Below are positions 33,050 to 45,064 of a stretch of DNA of 64,000 nucleotides, piece after piece; position 1 is the first letter of the stretch; the number at the start of each line of letters is the position of its first letter. The translations under genes were made by a program, and so were the position numbers. This stretch comes from Gordionus sp. m RMFG-2023 (lineage: Eukaryota > Nematomorpha > Gordioida > Chordodea > Parachordodidae). The notes under the pieces were generated by a model. It did no database searches and was not told the origin of the DNA. It saw only the letters and a program-made list of their open reading frames with translations. The stretch spans positions 72,331,561-72,395,560 of the forward strand of contig NC_088775.1 in NCBI RefSeq assembly GCF_954871325.1, written 5' to 3'.

Positions 33050-34123
33050 CGTGAAGCATGTAGTTGCATACAATTTTAGAACAATATGTCATATCGAATA
33101 AAGATATTTTTCAGAAACAAGATCTCTTGAAAATAGTCTTTGCTAAATATAAAACTAGGTTACTTGAAGAGTATGACCATTTTTATCAGTTGCATAAACT
33201 TTTAGGAGAAGTGCCTGTCACTTCGGTATAAAAGATCGGCTGATCGTAACATTTCAGCGATAAATATATGAAGAATGAATCATATTTGGATTAATTAAAT
33301 TTAAACAATATTTAATTGGTAAACATTTTACTATAATCACTGATCATAAACCACTTATATCGTACTTAATCTACATAAAAGAATAACAGATATGTAATCA
33401 AGATTAGTAAGATGGTCATTACAACTAGCAAATTATGATTATGAATTACAACTTCGATAGACGAAGACAAATAGTAATGCAGATATGCTTCCCATTTCCC
33501 AATTGATGGTAAACCATCTGCTTGGTAAGAGTTAAATATTAATTTAATAGTATGGATGTTCCACAATTTATTTCAGCGATAGATATAAAATCACACACAA
33601 GAAATGACCAGGTATTATCAAAGGTTTCACGTTGTATTGCAACTGGGTGACCGACGATAATAGAAGAAATTCTAAAACCGTTTTTCCAGCACCGAAATTA
33701 ACTCACGATAGAGGTGTACATTATGGAAATTAAGAACCATAATTCCCCCAAAAATAACAAGTAAATATTTTGTCTTGTTTACATATGAGGCATCAGGGTT
33801 ATATTAAAACAAAATTATTGGCCCAAGAGAACGTTTAATGGCAGAATATTAACGAAGACATCGAATTACACGGTAAGAATTGTGAATTATCTCAAACAAA
33901 TAGCCCTGACGGTAAAACATTCATAGGGAAATGGCCCTCCGCAAATAAACCATGGTGAATAATTCATTTAGATTTTGCCGGACCAATTAATGGATATATA
34001 TTATATATCTAGTAATAATAGATAGTTTTAGTAAATGGCCTGAAATTCAAAAACTGTCAACAAATAATTTTACTGAAGTAAGAAAAATATTGTTAAGACT
34101 TTTTGCTATTTTCGGTTACCCCA
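33050..34123 (+). mobile_element. Ty3/gypsy fossil, left part
   Basis: The end of reverse transcriptase/RNase H (KHFTIITDHKPL, then LVRWSLQLANYDYEL, about 33320-33480) and integrase pieces (ILYLVIIDSFSKWPE-like, about 34000-34050) are recognisable. A possible gag-like stretch lies at about 33070-33235. The element is broken, with many interruptions, and is older-looking than the copy in the FAM136A intron. Integrase homology stops exactly at the insertion point of the 14-kb hAT element and resumes at 48252. Confidence 0.7.
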
Positions 34124-34145
34124 GTTGTTAATCGGCTTAGCCGAG

Positions 34146-34630
34146 TCGGCTCGAACGCAGCTCACCCAAATTTTGGGTCGTTTTTTTCGACTCTAACTCA
34201 AAGTTTTGGTCGTTTTTTACGACTTCGACCCGAGTTCAAGCCGAAAAAAATGACTTCGACCCAAAATATGGGTCGTTTTTTTTCGACTCCGACCCAAGTC
34301 CAAGCCGAAAAAAACGACCTCGACCCAAAATATGGGTCGTTTTTTACGACTCCGACTCAAAATTTGGGTTGTATTTTTCGACTCAAACTTGAAATTTGGG
34401 TCGTATTTTTCGACTCAAACTTGAAGTTTGGGTCGTATTTTTCGACTAAAACTTGAAGTTTGGGTGTATTTTTCGACTAAAACTTGAAGTTTGGGTCGTA
34501 TTTTTCGACTCAAACTTGAAGTTTGGGTCGTATTTTTCGACTCCAACTCAAAGTTTGGGTCGTTTATCTGACTCAGACTCAAACATCGGGTCGTTTTATT
34601 CAATCCGACTCAAAATATGGATCTTTCTTT
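34146..34630. repeat. Array of about 33-bp GGGTCGTTTTT-CGACTC repeats, left
   Basis: About a dozen units of the type AACTTGAAGTTTGGGTCG plus TATTTTTCGACTC. Each has an inner inverted GTCG...CGAC pair, so each unit can form a short hairpin. The open frames here (34103-34456, 34453-34731) are repeat read-through, not genes. Confidence 0.85.
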
Positions 34631-34809
34631 TTAAAGACGACTTAAAGTTAGGGTTGCTTTTTTTCACCCTTAACCCAATATCTAGATCATTTTTTTTGAC
34701 CAAAAGTCAAATAACATTTAGTATATATTAATATTATAGGCGGGAAAGTTACTTAAAGCTTCTTTAAATTATAATGCTCTGGATTAACTATTCATCATAG
34801 TTATTTTTT

Positions 34810-36950
34810 AAAATTTTTAAGTGAAGATGCACCATAGAAAAGAGCCATTTGTTATGATGCTTATTTTTGAACTTTTTTAAATGAAATAGATGAAAATATA
34901 TATTGTAGACATGTTAAATCAAAATTTCAGTGAAGATGTACCATAGATAAGTGACAATTGTCATAATCGCCATTTTTGAACTTTTTTGAGTTTTTTTAAA
35001 GCAAATTGCTAAAAATATATATTCTAAACATGTTAAATTTAAAATTTGTGAGGATGTATCATAGATAGGTGACAATTGTCATATCGCTATTTTTGAACTT
35101 TTTCAAATTTTTTTAAAGGAAATAGCTAAAAATATATATTCTAAACATGTTGAATTAAAAATTCAGTGAGGATGTATCATAGACAATTGTCATAATCGTT
35201 ATTTTTGAACTTTTTTCAATTTTTTTAAAGGAAATAGCTAAAAATATATATTCTAAACATGTTAAATTAAAAATTCAGTGAGGATGTATCATATATAGGT
35301 GACAATTGTCATAATCGCTATTTTTGAACTTTTTCAAAATTTTTTAAAGGAAATAGCTAAAAATATATATTCTAAACATGTTAAATTAAAAATTCAGTGA
35401 GGATGTATCATATATAGGTGACAATTGTCATAATCGCTATTTTTGAACTTTTTCAAATTTTTTTAAAGGAAATATCTAAAAATATATATTCTAAACATGT
35501 TAAATTAAAAATTCAGTGATGATGTATCATAGATAGGTGACAATTGTCATAATCGCTATTTTTGAACTTTTCAAATTTTTTTAAAGGAAATAGCTAAAAT
35601 TATATATTTTAAACATGTTAAATTAAAAATTCAGTGATGATGTATCATAGATAGGTGACAATTGTCATAATCGCTATTTTTGAAATTTTTCAAATTTTTT
35701 TAAAGGAAATATCTAAAAATATATATTCTAAACATGTTAAATTAAAAATTCAGTGATGATGTATCATAGATAGGTGACAATTGTCATAATCGCTATTTTT
35801 GAACTTTTTCAAATTTTTTTAAAGGAAATAGCTAAAATTATACATTTTAAACATGTTAAATTAAAAATTCAGTGATGATGTATCATAGATAGGTGACAAT
35901 TGTCATAATCGCTATTTTTGAATTTTTTCAAATATTTTTAAAGGAAATAGCTAAAAAATTATTCTAAACATGTTAAATTAAAAATTCAGTGAGGATGTAT
36001 CATATATAGGTGACAATTGTCATAATCGCTATTTTTGAACTTTTTCAAATTTTTTTAAAGGAAATATCTAAAAATATATATTCTAAACATGTTAAATTAA
36101 AAATTCAGTGAAGATATATCATAGATAGGTGACAATTGTCATAATCGCTATTTTTGAACTTTTTTAATTTTTTTTAAAGGAAATATCTGAAAATATATAT
36201 ACTAAACATGTTAAATTAAAAATTCAGTGATGATGTATCATAGATAGGTGACAATTGTCATAATCGCTATTTTTGAACTTTTTCAAATTTTTTTAAAGGA
36301 AATAGCTAAAATTATATATTCTAAACATGTAAAATAAAAATTCAGTGAGGATGTATCATAGATAGGTGACAATTGTCATAATCGTTATTTTTGAACTTTT
36401 TTCAATTTTTTAAAGTAAATAGCTAAAAATATATATTCTAAACATATTAAATTAAAAATTCAGTGATGATGTATCATAGATAGGTGACAATTGTCATAAT
36501 CGCTATTTTTGAATTTTTTCAAATTTTTTTAAAGGAAATAGCTAAAAATATATATTCTAAACATGTTAAATTAAAAATTCAGTGAGGATGTATCATATAG
36601 GTGACAATTGTCATAATCGCTATTTTTGAACTTTTTCAAATTTTTTTAAAGGAAATAGCTAAAAATATATATTCTAAACATGTTAAATTAAAAATTTAAG
36701 AGGATGTATCATAGATAGGTGACAATTTTCATAATCGCTATTTTTAACATTTTTTAAAGAAAATAGCTAAAAATATATATTCTAAACATGTTAAATTAAA
36801 AATTAAGTTAGGATGTATCATAGATAGGTGACAATTTTCATAATCGCTATTTTTAACATTTTTTAAAGAAAATAGCTAAAGATATATATCCTAAACATGT
36901 TAAATTAAAATATCAGTGAGGATGTATCATAGATAAGGGACAAAAAATGT
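34810..36950. repeat. Satellite array, about 119-bp period, about 18 units, left arm
   Basis: Successive GATGTATCAT starts (35282, 35402, 35521, 35639 and so on) give periods of 118-120 bp. Every unit contains GGTGACAATTGTCATAATCG, whose centre GACAATTGTC is a perfect palindrome, and an AACATGTT-like palindrome (AAACATGTTAAATT). Outer units are more divergent than inner ones, typical of arrays homogenised by unequal exchange. Confidence 0.92.
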
Positions 36951-37919
36951 TATTATATATACGAGTAGTAAGGTACATAATAATTTTTGAGTGATAAAAT
37001 GAGATGCTAATATATTTCTTGTAATTTTAATTTATAAAAAAATTCTTAAATATGTTATTGTCATAGACTGGGTCAGAAAATCAACTATCACATAAACTCA
37101 TCTATGTTTTATTCATATTATATTTTTAAGTTTAAGGATATTAAAATATTTCCTCTTTGAAGTTTCTAGTTAGGATAAAATTTACTTGGCACATCTTACA
37201 ATGATATTTATACCTTGTTTTTTTTTCGAGAATAAATTTTATGCGATATCTCATGAAGGAAATTACATATCATTGTACAGAGAAATAACTTTGTATAAAT
37301 TATCTGCACCAATATCTTTTATATCAATCTCTATCGATGACATTTTAAATTATATTGGAAACTAGATTGTGTAGATTTCTAAATATTAATTTAAAGGATT
37401 AAGATTTTAGAATTAATTATAAATATATCTTAATAATTTTTATATGCATTTAATATTTAAAATCTCTCGTTTTAAGCCTATTTAGCAAGAAAAATATTGA
37501 CTAATCCTGAAATTACGATAATAGATATCTATACCTTTATATAATCTATGAGAAAAATTGCTCTCATAATATTCTTCTTAATAAAATAGTGAATAATTAA
37601 CGCCTGAAAAAAAGTATAGCGCTTTATAACATGGTTCAAAGTTAATCCCAGTATCAATTTTAATGTGTAATTTTTCTCAAGTGTTCAAAATTCTAAATCT
37701 TAATATCAAAAACTATTTTAGTTATCAATTTAAAGTCAAATAATATTAAAACACTAATATTCTACAGTATTCATAAAAAACAACAGCCTGAAACAAGAAT
37801 AGTAAGCTCAAAACATCTTAAATATTTGATACATTTATAGTTTAAATATTTTTATTTAAATTATATATATTTATTAATGTACAAAAAATTTAATTTAACA
37901 ATATATATAGATATAAAAA

Positions 37920-40900
37920 TTATGTATAAAATTTATTATTCATGATATTGATATCCCATGAATTTAAACATAAACACTGTTTAAGTGTTTCGGAGGCCAT
38001 GCGATTTCTTTTCTTTGTTAAGGTGTCCACCCCTCTTGAGAAGACACGCTCGCTCTCAACGGATGTACTTTGCTGCGACAAAAAATCTTTAGCCATCATG
38101 CAAAGGTACGGAAAACGCTCAGAATTACAGCTCCACCAATCCAACACTGTAGTCGTTGCTGAGACTACTGGATCAGCTAGGTATTCGGCGATCTCGTTCA
38201 CCATTGGAACTAACGAGGCTTTCCTAAAAATATAAAATAAATTATTAAAATTAAATATATCAACTTTGAGAAAATTTAAAATAGTTATAGAATATTAAAT
38301 ATATACCTTCTCAGACTATTTAAGATAGTTATTGACATCATTTCACAATTATCGTCTTTTTCTGATATTTCTGGCGATATATTACACCGGTATTTACCAT
38401 ATAAAGCAATCAATTTTTCATAATAACATTCTTTGTTCATCCATAAGGTATGAATGTTTTCTTGATACGTGGATCAAGAAAACTACACACATATATTTCG
38501 AAATTGTCCATAATATTGATATATTTTTGGCATTTAGCCAACATAGATCTAGACGATTCTACTATAACATTATTATTACTGGTTTCAATACTTGTTACCA
38601 GTAATATTTGAATCGTATCTAAATATAGTGCATACATCCCTATTGTAGATGTATTCGTACTTATCTCGCACGTTATTTTATAAAAAGGATATAAAAAATC
38701 CTCTATATCTTTTAACATTCTACTCTCATCTGTATTAATGTAAAAATTTTCATTGATACATCTTTTCCAGTTTCTAAATTCTATAAATCAAACAGTAAAA
38801 AAATTAAATATTAATATTAATACCTTATTAATTTTACTAAGCATGAGATACTTTGAATTCCACCTAGTTGACACATCTAATGGAATTTTGCAATTACAAA
38901 TATCAACAAAATCCTGCATCAAGGAAGGACTTTTATGAATTTTTTTCACCAACATCTCAACTTTTTCTAAATCTGTTGAGATTGTTGGCAGTCCTTCTTG
39001 TACAATCAAATTAATAATGTGGGCAAGACATCTAATTGTGTTAAAATTTTGGTTATATGTCTCACGAATTAAAGGAATTATGAGCTTTCCCGCCGAAAGC
39101 ATGTTCGATCCATTATCATGGGTAATGGATGATATTTTATCTATTATTTTGTACTCTGTCATTATTGATAATAATAATTCTTTAATATCTTCACCCGTGT
39201 GAGGGTGGGCAAATTCCGTAATTGATAATAAGGCATTAGTTATATTCCATTTATCATTTATATAATGGACCGTTATGGCGCAATAACTTATTAAATTATT
39301 GCTGGTCCATATGTCTGTTGTTATTGCCATCTTATTTTTATAATTATGGAAGGAATTCATAATATTTGTTTTAGCCTCGTTATATATATTGTTTAAATAT
39401 TTCATAGCAGTTTGCCTGCACCAAACTTTGGAGGTTTTGTTTAAATATGTAAAGATGTCTTTAAAATTTTTACTATCATACGTTCTAAATGAAATATTTT
39501 CATTGATGATATATTTGAGTATTAATTTATTTAAATGAAAATTATCGTCTGTTGTAAGTTTTCTTGCCCCTATAATAGAATCAGGCAAAGGTGGCGAATC
39601 ATTGATTACTTCAGGATGTTTGGTTAGAAGATGTTTGCGCAAATTGGCTAAAATAAATTATATATATTATTAAATAAATTATATATATTATATATGTCGT
39701 ATTTGGGATATGGAATCATGTGAGATTCGGAGTCCCAACGTTGGGATTCAAGATCTTGAATCCCCACGTTTTATTCGGGATCTTTTTGTTTAAATATTTT
39801 TATTAAAATATTTAAAAAATATTCCGAATCCCCATGAATAAAAAATAAAATAATATAATTACTTTTTCTTCTCTTTTTTACGGCTGGCACCACATAATTA
39901 AAAGGCCAAAATAAGGGATTTAAAAAGGGAATTTAAAAAAAAGTAAATAGTATAAAATTAAGGCATATAATGAATGAAAAGGGATGAGGTTAAGACATTT
40001 TTGTTTTAGAAAATATTAAAAAATATATTATAAAAAATCCGAATTATTGCAACAATTATTCAATGCAATATGGCATTTCATTGAACATTTAAGCAGGGAT
40101 CCAAACATTTATAACGGTTCAGTATATAAAAAATTATAATGGTTTATTTTTCTGGATGTAATATTGAGTTAGCCGTTCTAAAATATCAAATATGAATAAG
40201 GAAAAATACTATGTATCTTTAGGTTGAGACAAATAAGGTCAGACTCATTTAGAGATTGTTAAAACTTAATTATTTATAACAACGAACAAATTTTAAGTTG
40301 AGATTATCAAAATGTTTTTTTTTAAAAAAAGCTAAGGACCAATATATATTTTTATTTAGTTTTTATATTTTTTTTTTACATATTTTTATATAGTTTTAAT
40401 ATTTTAGTGTTTTATCATATTTTTTTAAATTATAACAATATCAATATTATCAAAATAAAATTTTAAAAAATAAAACAAATAACAATGGCAATATTTAGAA
40501 GTTTTGGAAGCAGGAAAATTTATTTCCTTTTTTGAGAAAATTAGAGAGTAAAATTTTGTCAGCCCAGGCAAATTCTGTTTCTAGTGAAAGGCTATTTTTC
40601 TGTAGCCAATCGCCTATTAGAGGAAAGGCGTACACAATTGAAATAAAAAAAATAGACATTCTTCTTTTTCTAAGTAAAAATTTGGATTTATAATATGTAT
40701 TTATTTTTTGTTATTATGGATTATGGAATTAAAGAAATAAATAAAATAAATTCAATAAAGTGAAAAAATTATAGCATTAAAGTTTTGAAATATTTAAAAA
40801 CACCGTGAATTTTCGGGCGTGAAACAAAATATTGCCTTCGAGTATTTAATGATTTAAAGCATAAAAGTAATACAATATTAATTATCTCTAAAAAATAAAA

Positions 40901-43453
40901 TTTTCTGGTGAAAATATAATTTAATTGTTTTTTTTTAAAAAAGATTCCGAATCCCCTTAAATATTTTTTTAAAAAAAATTTATTTTTGTTATAAATATCT
41001 GAACCAGGAGGTTCCAGCAACACAAATTTCTGTAGAAAGGGCTTTTTGTGTTATCGTCACTACGAACAAAAAGGAATCTATTTATACTTGAAAATATATA
41101 GCTTATATGTTCAAATAAATATTTAAAAATGAGTTATTTTGAATCTTATATATTTTTTTTATATATAATTCATAAATGCTTATAATAAAAATAAATTAAA
41201 AGATGGTGTTGCTTCAATAAAAAAAAATTTCTAACCGTAATGAACCTTTATAATTAGCTGAACCGAACGGAACCTTTATATAAATTCCTTCTCAAGCACC
41301 GTAACCAAAACGTAACTATTATAATTTTTTATATACTGAACCGTAACCAAACTGAACCGTTATAAATAACGGTTCGGGTCCCTGCTTAAATGTTGCAATA
41401 ATTCGGATTTTTTGTAAATATATTTTTTAAAACAAAAAAGCCTTAACCTCATCCCTTTTCATTCATTATATTTCTTAATTTTATACTATTTACTTTTTTT
41501 AAAAATTCTCTTATTAAATCCCTTATTTTGGTTTTTTAATTATATGGTGCCAGCCGCAAAAAAGAGCATGGGGATTCGGAATATTTTTTAAATATTTTTT
41601 TTAAAAATATTTTAAAAAAAAGATCCCGAATAAAACGTGGGGATTCAAGATCTTGAATCCCCACGTTGGGATTCCGAATCCCACATGATTCCCCAATACG
41701 ACATATATATTATTAAATAAATCAAAAGAAACTATATTCTAAACCCTGCCTCCTTTCGATTATTCAAACATTTGAATGTTGATGCATAATGCACTAACTA
41801 ATAAAAATTTTAATACTGATATATTGCCTATCATTAATGTTAAGCCCGATTTGATCGATTTTTAAAAAGACCTGAATAATATTATGTAATCATGGAGATT
41901 TTATAGATGACAGATAGGTTTTTATTTTACCAAATCTCGAGGCTTACTTATTATTTTGCTAAAATCCTAATTTGGCCATTTTTAAGAAATCGAAAGGGGT
42001 CGGCTGAAAAGTGATTGATTTGACAATGACCCTACAAAGAAGTATTAAATAATACTAAGAATTAATACCTATTTTGTTGTTAATAAGCTAAGTTACAATC
42101 AGAAATTAATAAATAAAATATATCAGAGGGCTAGATCGTATTTTAATTTTTTTATATATACCACCGGGCTGGGCCTAAAATTATTTATAAAAAAATATCC
42201 GAACAGGGCCGGCCATATATATCAAATTAAATATTTAAAATCGCTTTTATTAGCTAAAAATCTATTATAAATATAATATATTTTAAAAAAATCCGGGCCG
42301 GGCTAGCCGTATATTGTAAATTAAATATTTGTAATACCTATTATTAGCTATAAAAATCTATTATAAATAGAACTGTATTTATATTGATATAAAATTTATA
42401 AAAATATTATTTAAAAATATCCTAAATAAAAAAATATATGTATATTATTTTAAAAATAAAATAAATTAACCAATCACAAAAGAACAATAATATATCAAAA
42501 AAAAATAACATAAAAAACATTTAAAAAAATAACAAAAAAATTCAATATAAAAAGAAGTCCGAGTCAAAAAAACGACCCAAACTCTGGGTCGGGGTCGCGA
42601 CGTTTGAACAACATAATAATGAGCCCCTCCAAAAAAATAGTAACCTAACTTAATATTCTAAATAATTAATATTAAGTATAAATTATTACCTTTTTTGAAA
42701 AATATAGCCAGGTTTATATATTGAATATATTTTCTATATTTTAATTAGGTTTAAAATAATAAAAAATTAGAGTAAAAAATAAAAAGATAGGTAAATTTAG
42801 CACTTAAATAAGATAAAATAGGCCATTATGAAGTAATAATTAAATCTTTATAAGCAAATATCGCAAAATTGACAGAGCTGTACCGTCATAAAAATTAAAA
42901 TTTTTTTAATTTAGTTTTTATTTTTTTATATATTGAAAATAAATAAGTTATTATCAACTTTTAGCTTAAAAATATTTAAAAACTGGAGGAAAACAAAACA
43001 ATTCTAGACCAACATTAAAATCCTAAAAACCCCGAAATATTTTATGTTTTTTTAAATATTAAAAAACATTACTGCCATCATAAGGAATAATTTCTTTTTA
43101 AATTTGAAAATTTAATTTAATGTAACTATATAAAAACAAAAATTTATTAAACTTGTAGCGGTAGTGGAACGATATATTTTTTCGCAATGATTGCATTTTT
43201 TGTGTGATTTATTTGGACTATAATTATAATTTGATTTAATATTGAAACTACTATTAATCGCAGAAGAATTTAAATCCTGTTCTATTAGTGAATCCGAAAA
43301 AGGCTCCAACTAAAATTATAAATATATTAAAATAAAGGTTATAATTGCATAAAATCGAAATAATATCATAAAGGTTTATGGTTATTGATTTACTTGATTT
43401 TCTCTATCATCTTGAGTTGACCTTGATGGCGTAGAACTTGAACTTTGTGACAT
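37920..43453 (-). CDS. hAT transposase with BED zinc finger, five exons
   Basis: On the minus strand the exons are 43453-43394 (20 codons from ATG), 43309-43153, 39647-38838, 38780-38307 and 38223-37920 (to stop); all introns are GT-AG and the phases fit. Exons 2 and 3 build a BED finger: CNHCEKIY in exon 2, HLLTKH in exon 3. Exon 3 continues with the catalytic core: TTDIWTSNN (first Asp), THDNGSNML (second Asp), CLAHIINLIVQ and STRWNSKYLML. Exon 4 has FLDPRIKK. Exon 5 is the hATC dimerisation domain, with FPYLCMMAKDFLSQQSTSVE, SERVFS and CLCLNSW. Exon lengths leave exon 4 one base out of frame near 38450, after FLDPRIKKTF, so this copy has one frameshift; otherwise about 600 codons look intact. 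The third intron from the 3' end, between exons 2 and 3, is 3.5 kb and holds nested elements; the others are 57-84 bp. Acts in the nucleus on the element's own ends (family knowledge). Confidence 0.85.
39690..41705. mobile_element. Fold-back element nested in the transposase intron
   Basis: The arms at about 39690-40110 and about 41385-41705 are inverted copies. Each carries GTCGTATT, GGAATCATGTG, a CAAGATCTTGAATCCCCACG palindrome-bearing box, CCAAAATAAGGGATTT and CATCCCTTTTCATTCAT. Inside, about 40480-40850 is a separate decayed hAT fragment, and 41190-41400 has AACGGTTC/GAACCGTT repeats. A 20-base TATATATTATTAAATAAAT stretch occurs beside both ends, but in such AT-rich DNA I cannot call a target duplication. 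Confidence 0.65.
40480..40850 (+). mobile_element. hAT fragment (dimerisation domain scrap)
   Basis: ANSVSSERLFF-type motif, then IDILLFLSKNLDL (about 40640-40695), match the end of a hAT transposase; subterminal sequence with CGGGCGTGAA follows. It is related to the fragments at 31600-31990 and 62097-63999. Dead, with interruptions. Confidence 0.5.
41836..42630. other. Intron stretch with MITE and terminal scraps
   Basis: Within the transposase intron. A MITE-like segment (41836 to about 42000), a stray right end of the GGTCATT family (about 42005-42035), a GCCGGGC-rich repeat (42155-42315) and a solo end of the giant hAT type (42555-42612, with GACCCAAACTCTGGGTCGGG and CGACGTTTGAACAAC). 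No gene beyond these. Confidence 0.5.
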
Positions 43454-45064
43454 CACACTAAGAAAAGTTTTATATAAAAATAATATTTAAGAAATGATTT
43501 AAATTGGACAACTTTTATTAATAAAATTTATGTTAATAATATTAAATTATAATTTTAAAAACAAAAAATGAATAAAATAAAAAAATTTAGATTTATACCC
43601 CTAAAAATAATAAAAAAAAATTTGGAAAGTTAAAAAAAATTTGGAAAGTTAAAAAAAATTTGGAAAGTTAAAAAAAATGATTATTAATCATATCCCTATC
43701 CCTAACAATGAAGAAAAGAAAAAATCTCAACAAATTTGCCGTCTAGCTGGCACCACTAAAAGTAAAATAAAATATCTTTTATAATTTTAGAATTTAAATA
43801 GTCACTTCACTTCCATATGGAATTTTTAAACTAATAAAACAATAAATTTTTTAAATAAGTATTTGCGATTCCGGATGCATTTTTCAATTAAAATATGAAT
43901 TTTTTTAAATATAATTTAATAATTTAGGCGAGCTATATTTTTCATAAATGTAGTGTTAAGTCGAGTTTTTTTAAGTCGTACTGTAATTCTGAGCGTTTTC
44001 CGTACCTTTGCATGATGGCTAAAGATTTTTTGTCGGAGCAATACATCCGTTGAGAGCGAGCGTGTCTTCTAAAGAGGGGTGGACACCGTAACAAAGAAAA
44101 GAAATCGCATGGCCTCCGAAACACTTAAACAGTGTTTATGTTTAAATTCATGGGATATCAATATCATGAATAATAAATTTTATACATAATTTTTATATCT
44201 ATATATATTGTTAAATTAAATTTTTTGTACATTAATAAATATATATAATTTAAATAAAAATATTTAAACTATAAATGTATCAAATATTTAAGATGTTTTG
44301 AGCTTAGTATTCTTATTTCAGGCTGTTGTTTTTTATGAATACTGGAGAATATTAGTGTTTTAATATTATTTGACTTTAAATTGATAACTAAAATAGTTTT
44401 TGATATTAAGATTTAGAATTTTGAACACTTGAGAAAAATTACACATTAAAATTGATACTGGGATTAACTTTGAACCATGTTATAAAGCGCTATACTTTTT
44501 TTCAGGCGTTAATTATTCACTATTTTATTAAGAAGAATATTATGAGAGCAATTTTTCTCATAGATTATATAAAGGTATAGATATCTATTATCGTAATTTC
44601 AGGATTAGTCAATATTTTTCTTGCTAAATAGGCTTAAAACGAGAGATTTTAAATAATAAATGCAATATAAAAATTATTAAGATATATTTATAATTAATTC
44701 TAAAATCTTAATCCTTTAAATTAATATTTAGAAATCTACACAATCTAGTTTCCAATATAATTTAAAATGTCACCGATAGAGATTGATATAAAAGATATTG
44801 GTGCAGATAATATATACAAAGTTATTTCTCTGTACAATGGTATGTAATTTCCTTCATGAGATATCGCATAAAATTTATTCTCGAAAAAAAAAACAAGGTA
44901 TAAATATCATTGTATGATGTGCCAAGTAACTTTTATCCTAACTAGTAACTTCAAAGATTTAAGAATTTTATTATAAATTAAAATTACAAGAAATATATTA
45001 GCATCTCATTTTATCACTTAAAAATATTATGTACCTTACTACTCGTATATATAATAACCATTTT

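Larger units (their letters stand above)
34124..38130. repeat. Left inverted arm of the giant hAT element
   Basis: An inverted partner lies at 43981-48244. The inner boundary is sharp: both copies share CGCTCAGAATTACAG and diverge at once after it. The stretch 36960-37920 is arm-specific non-repetitive DNA, also present at 44190-45060, with no gene. Confidence 0.88.

Noticed and set aside
34103-34731. Proteins encoded by 34103-34456, 34453-34731 and the mirror frames at 47645-48316
   Set aside because: All are translations of the 33-bp tandem repeats; no start context, conservation or composition supports genes.
34810-36950. CRISPR-like array (regular palindrome-containing repeats)
   Set aside because: Units are contiguous 119-bp tandem copies with no unique spacers, in a eukaryotic transposon arm.
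38332-39202. Plus-strand ORFs at 38332, 38753 and 39017
   Set aside because: They are antisense shadows of transposase exons 3 and 4.
39660-41725. 20-bp target duplication around the nested fold-back element
   Set aside because: The shared TATATATTATTAAATAAAT lies in simple A/T sequence and is repeated again on the left, so it may be coincidence.
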